A DNA stretch of 64,000 nt from Deinococcus peraridilitoris DSM 19664. GTDB lineage: Bacteria > Deinococcota > Deinococci > Deinococcales > Deinococcaceae. The position numbers and the translations under genes were made by a program. Under the pieces are notes generated by a model. It was not told where the DNA came from, did not search any database, and saw only the letters and a program-made list of their open reading frames with translations. The DNA lies in contig NC_019793.1 in the NCBI RefSeq assembly GCF_000317835.1, positions 1,171,001-1,235,000 on the forward strand, written 5' to 3'. This document shows, in pieces, positions 60,650 through 64,000 of the stretch. Numbering within the stretch: the first letter of the stretch is position 1; each line of letters opens with the position of its first letter.

Positions 60650-61206
60650 AGAATGCGCAGCCACGGCCAACGTTCCTGATAGCTGCGCGCCTTGATCTGA
60701 AACAGCTCGGGAACGTCATTGAGCGGATTGGGTCGCAGGACGCCTTGTGCCACGTCCACAAAGCCGTGAGGCGCGTACACCTCCAGTTCACCGTCACGCC
60801 GGGGGGCGATGCCCAGGCAGGTGGCCAGAATCAGAAAGCGGTCGATGCCATGCCGCGCCGAGCGCAGCGGTGGGCACGGGCGGCCAAAACGCTGAGGTGA
60901 CCACAGGTGCACGCGGGCCTGATTGCGGACCTCGACCGTTACCCCGAGATCGGCAAAGAGTTCGGCCGCCACACGAATCGCCAGGTCCTCAGCTTCATAG
61001 CTCAGATCACGCCCGTCGTAATAAAAGACATCGTAGTCCTTGATGTTCTCGGTGGGCGCCCGGCCGGTCTGACAATTCCAGACCGTCTGAAACAGGCTGC
61101 CGGCCACCAGATGGGCCTGGGGCAGTTGCAGGGCAGGCAGGCGGGCCAATACTTCGCGATTGACGGGGTTTTCCAGCACGACCCTCAGAAAAGCTGAACG
61201 GTCCAT
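60643..61206 (-). CDS. Nucleotidyltransferase-family protein (NTP_transf_6 / YgjM-like)
   Basis: 187 residues. AHLVAGSLFQTVWNCQTGRAPTENIKDYDVFYYDGRDLSYEAED has the G-S and DYD elements of nucleotidyltransferase-like proteins, and TVEVRNQARVHLWSPQRFGRPCPPLRSARHGIDRFLILATCLGI is typical of the conserved bacterial group with an unknown substrate. Single gene. Confidence 0.82.
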   Translation of the reverse strand: MDRSAFLRVVLENPVNREVLARLPALQLPQAHLVAGSLFQTVWNCQTGRAPTENIKDYDVFYYDGRDLSYEAEDLAIRVAAELFADLGVTVEVRNQARVHLWSPQRFGRPCPPLRSARHGIDRFLILATCLGIAPRRDGELEVYAPHGFVDVAQGVLRPNPLNDVPELFQIKARSYQERWPWLRILA

Positions 61207-61256
61207 GCTTCAAGGTACCCGTGACCCGGCGGCCGTGCCGTTACCATGAAACCGAC

Positions 61257-62351
61257 ATGCCAAATGCCACCGATTTTTTGCGTGACCTGATCCGCGTGCG
61301 CGCCATGCCCGGACAGGAACAGGAACTGGCCGAGCGCGTGCGGCAAGAATGGCGCGAGCTCGGCTTCGACGAAGCCTACACGGACGAGGCCGGCAACGCC
61401 CTGGGGCTGGTGCGTGGCCGCGAAACCGGCAATGCCTGGCTGCTGCTGACCCACCTGGACCACGTACACGAGGGTGATCTGAGCCTCTGGAAGCACCCGC
61501 CGTTTGAAGCAGTGCTGGAAGAGGGCATCGTCTACGGGCGCGGCGCGGTGGATATCAAAGGTCCGCTGGCAGCGCAGACGTACGCGCTGGCCGACCTGCT
61601 CGCACGGGGAGAGCGCCCGAGGCGTGACGTGTGGATTGCCGCTGTCACCGAAGAGGAAGTGGGGGGTGCGGGCGCCGCCTACCTCGTGGCGCATCCGCCC
61701 GCCCTGATCGGCGCGGTGATCGTGGGCGAGCCTTCGAACAACCAGCTGATGCTGGGACACCGTGGCGTGGCGCACGTGCACGTCACGCTGCACGGCACGG
61801 CGCACCATGCCAGCCTGCGTCTCCCCGACAACCCACTCTTTGCCCTGGGCGAGCTGCTGCGGCGCGTGGAGCACATCGATCTGCCCACCCATCCGGTGGT
61901 GGGCCGCTCAACGTTGACCCCCACGCAAGTCGTGACGGATTCGGGCAGCGAAAACCTTACCAGCAACACCGCCACCGTCACGCTCGACTGGCGCGGCAGT
62001 GAAAGCGAAGAGCAGATGCGCGCCACCCTGACAGAGTTGCTCGCCGGCCTGCCCGCGAGCGGCGAGGTCGCGCCGATGTGGACAGCCAAGAACACGCCCG
62101 GATTCGCCACCGATCCCGCCCATCCGCTGGTGGCCAAGGTGCTGCCTTACACCAGGCGCTTTCACACCGAGAGCGGGCTGTGGTCTTTTGCCACCGACGG
62201 ACGCTACACCCACGCCGCAAGCTGGCCCACCGTCGGCTGGGGGCCGGGCGACGAAAAGCTGGCACACACCGTGCGTGAGGCCATCGCGGTTGCGGACCTG
62301 CAGGCCCACGCGGCGGCGCTGGGAGAACTGCTCGTGCAGGAAGCACCCTGA
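61257..62351 (+). CDS. M20-family metallopeptidase (LysK/ArgE/DapE-like)
   Basis: 364 residues from ATG 61257 (MPNATDFLRDLIRVRAMPGQE). Zinc-site elements: LLTHLDHVHEGD (His), YGRGAVDIKGPLAAQ (bridging Asp), VTEEEVGGAGAAYL (catalytic Glu), IVGEPSNNQLMLGHRG. The C-terminal His in THAASWPTVGWGPG is seen. The resemblance to LysW-lysine hydrolase LysK, which Deinococcus-Thermus uses for lysine synthesis, is notable (GEPS, GHRG), but no LysW lies in the window. A longer frame from 61221 lacks a good start. Confidence 0.85.
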   Translation: MPNATDFLRDLIRVRAMPGQEQELAERVRQEWRELGFDEAYTDEAGNALGLVRGRETGNAWLLLTHLDHVHEGDLSLWKHPPFEAVLEEGIVYGRGAVDIKGPLAAQTYALADLLARGERPRRDVWIAAVTEEEVGGAGAAYLVAHPPALIGAVIVGEPSNNQLMLGHRGVAHVHVTLHGTAHHASLRLPDNPLFALGELLRRVEHIDLPTHPVVGRSTLTPTQVVTDSGSENLTSNTATVTLDWRGSESEEQMRATLTELLAGLPASGEVAPMWTAKNTPGFATDPAHPLVAKVLPYTRRFHTESGLWSFATDGRYTHAASWPTVGWGPGDEKLAHTVREAIAVADLQAHAAALGELLVQEAP

Positions 62352-62451
62352 CGTTCGGGCGGTGAAACCGTGCTGATATTTACTCATGAAAAAGGCCTTG
62401 AGCGCTGTGACAGAAACGTAATAGTCCTTCTCGTAGGGTGGGCTCAGCGTT

Positions 62452-64000
62452 ATGCAACACGTCAGCTCCGACCTCCGATCAGTCCCTCCCCCCGAGGAAC
62501 TGTCCGAACGCCTGGCCACCGCCTTGCAGGAGACCGAGCGCCTCAGCGCACACGAAGATCGCCGGGTACGGCAGATGGCCGAGGTGACAGTCAGCCTCGC
62601 GCAGCAGGCAGGAGAGATCGTGCCACAGGCGCGGGCGCGTCTGGCGCTCGCGTGGGTCATCTTCGAGAACGAGCCGGACGAGGCGGCCGAGTTGATCGGC
62701 GAAGCGCTACGGCAGGCGACCCAGGCAGCGCACAACGGCCTGGTGGCTTATGCCCGTTGCCTGCTGGCCCGGCTGGCCGTGATCAGTGGACAGACCGCGC
62801 TGCTGATGGAGCGGGCCGGTGAAGCCCTCAGTGCAGCGGAAGGCGCCGGGGTGGCCGAGCACCTCGCGCACGCCCACAGCCTGCAGAGCATCGCGCATAT
62901 CCTGACGGGCAACTACGCGCAGGCCCTGTTGCACCTTGAGCGCGCGGTCGGCGGCCTCAATCCTGCCTGGCCGCCGACCCTGCGGGCGGTGCTGCTGGCC
63001 GACTCGGGCGCCACCATGAACGAGATCGGGCGGCCCCACGACGCCCGCCGCTTTCTGGAAGACGCCCTGCGCATCGCCGAGCAGCATGGGTTGCGCTTCA
63101 GCAAGATCATCACGCAGCTCAATCTGGGCACCACCCTGCTGCAGCTGGGCGAAGGCGAAGCCGGCGAGGCCGTCTTGCGAAGCAGCCTGCAGGACGTGCG
63201 CCGCGGGGGCGACCTGCGCTGGGAAGCGTACCTGCTCGCCACCCTCGGAGAGCGCGCCGTTCAGCTCAATCAGGTGCAGATTGGACGCGAGCAGCTGCAG
63301 CAGGCACTGAACCTGGCACAGCAGCAGGGCGACGCCAGCCTGATGGCCACCTCGCACCTGCAGCTGAGCCGGGCTTGCGCCGCCCTCGGGCAGACGCAGG
63401 AAGCGCAACAACATCTTTTCGCGGCCCTGATGGTGGCCGAGCAGGCCGGGCAACAGAATCCAGCTGCACAGGCACACGCACAACTCGCGCAGCTCTACGA
63501 AGCGCAGCGTGACTTCGAGCGCGCGCTGCGTCACTTCCGGCTTCATCACGACCTGATCCTCAAGCTGCGCACCGAAGAAGCGCAGCGTCGCGCACAGCTG
63601 ATGTCGCTGGAACGTGAACTCGAACTTTCCCGGCAGGCTGCACAAGTGCAGTTGCAGCTGAACGCGGAGCTCGAAGCTTCGAACGCGCGCCTGCGACAGG
63701 CCAACGATCACGCCCTGCGGCAGTCCGACAAACTTGCGCGCATCGCGCACCTGGACGCGCTGACCAAGGTCGCCAACCGCCGGCGGTTCATGCAGGTACT
63801 GAGCCGTCACGTGCAGGGTGCCCGGCGGCGTCCGCAGGCTTTCTCGATTGCCGTGCTCGACGCCGATCACTTCAAGCACGTCAACGACCGCTTCGGTCAC
63901 CCCATCGGCGATCAGGTGCTGCGCGTGCTGGCCCGGCTGCTCGTGCGCCTGACCCGCAGTGGAGACATGGTCGCGCGTCTGGGCGGCGAGGAGTTCGTGA
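62452..64000 (+). CDS. TPR-repeat GGDEF-domain protein (C-terminus beyond window)
   Basis: First 516 residues of a larger protein; the frame runs off the end. Residues about 1-350 are helical TPR-like repeats (ARLALAWVIFENEPDEAAELIGEAL, QALLHLERAVGGLNPAWPP, TQLNLGTTLLQLGEGEAGEAVL), then a coiled coil (TEEAQRRAQLMSLERELELSRQAAQVQLQLNAELEASNARLRQ, about 370-425), then a GGDEF domain starting LAHLDALTKVANRRRF with VLDADHFKHVNDRFGH and the GGEEF active-site motif at the window edge. GGEEF predicts an active diguanylate cyclase controlled by the TPR sensor. No transmembrane segment. Confidence 0.93.
   Translation, partial: MQHVSSDLRSVPPPEELSERLATALQETERLSAHEDRRVRQMAEVTVSLAQQAGEIVPQARARLALAWVIFENEPDEAAELIGEALRQATQAAHNGLVAYARCLLARLAVISGQTALLMERAGEALSAAEGAGVAEHLAHAHSLQSIAHILTGNYAQALLHLERAVGGLNPAWPPTLRAVLLADSGATMNEIGRPHDARRFLEDALRIAEQHGLRFSKIITQLNLGTTLLQLGEGEAGEAVLRSSLQDVRRGGDLRWEAYLLATLGERAVQLNQVQIGREQLQQALNLAQQQGDASLMATSHLQLSRACAALGQTQEAQQHLFAALMVAEQAGQQNPAAQAHAQLAQLYEAQRDFERALRHFRLHHDLILKLRTEEAQRRAQLMSLERELELSRQAAQVQLQLNAELEASNARLRQANDHALRQSDKLARIAHLDALTKVANRRRFMQVLSRHVQGARRRPQAFSIAVLDADHFKHVNDRFGHPIGDQVLRVLARLLVRLTRSGDMVARLGGEEFV

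Overview
The window is high-G+C bacterial chromosome that looks like the Deinococcus group. The clues are a CbiX chelatase fused to a DR2241-type 4Fe-4S domain, several uncharacterised proteins of the kind annotated in deinococci (DUF6328-, DUF4127- and DUF6789-like), many GTGA/ATGA gene overlaps, and TetR-type operator palindromes that resemble, from memory, those of Thermus regulators of fatty-acid and phenylacetate metabolism. No identification could be run, so the genus is an inference.

Layout. 1-5.2 kb: 5' part of pstS, a decayed small gene, a membrane protein, a dead IS630-type insertion sequence that contains a second element with a 14-unit 40-bp minisatellite, and two lipoproteins. 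5.6-11.3 kb: a small hypothetical gene and an addB-addA pair in which addB is broken by a 10-bp tandem duplication. 11.4-22.5 kb: single genes with separate transcription (beta-lactamase-like hydrolase, DUF4127 protein, MFS transporter, proline iminopeptidase, LigB/MEMO-like protein, tRNA-Pro(GGG), M29 aminopeptidase, PQQ-type sugar dehydrogenase, cutA). 22.6-29.8 kb: a branched-chain 2-oxoacid dehydrogenase cluster on the minus strand (E1alpha, E1beta, two small membrane proteins, E2, an SPFH protein, E3). A CTAACG-N2-CGTTAG operator lies at its promoter and a near-copy lies just before lpdA. 29.9-33.0 kb: a membrane protein, a nitrilase/GNAT/SnoaL operon and a secreted beta-barrel-like protein. 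33.2-38.9 kb: a MurR/RpiR regulator, a sugar ABC importer without its own ATPase, and a NagZ-like GH3 enzyme, probably for amino-sugar or peptidoglycan-fragment uptake. 39.0-39.7 kb: remnant of a penicillin-binding protein.

39.8-57.7 kb, all minus strand: CbiX-DR2241, then a long acyl-CoA catabolic array (FadB-like protein, thiolase, ACAD, hydrolase, SDR, MaoC, an AT-rich orphan, ACAD, SDR, APH-like kinase, histidine phosphatase) preceded by a complete Liv-type ABC importer. 58.1-60.0 kb: a divergent TetR regulator and an acyl-CoA dehydrogenase. The Liv and TetR promoters carry nearly identical palindromes, so one regulator probably links uptake to oxidation. 60-64 kb: DinB-like protein, nucleotidyltransferase-like protein, M20 peptidase, and a TPR-GGDEF protein cut by the window end.

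The most interesting points are the nested insertion whose precise removal restores the transposase frame, the addB tandem-duplication lesion, the two TetR-operator pairs, and a split ACAD10/11-like kinase plus dehydrogenase module that may handle 4-hydroxyacyl-CoAs.
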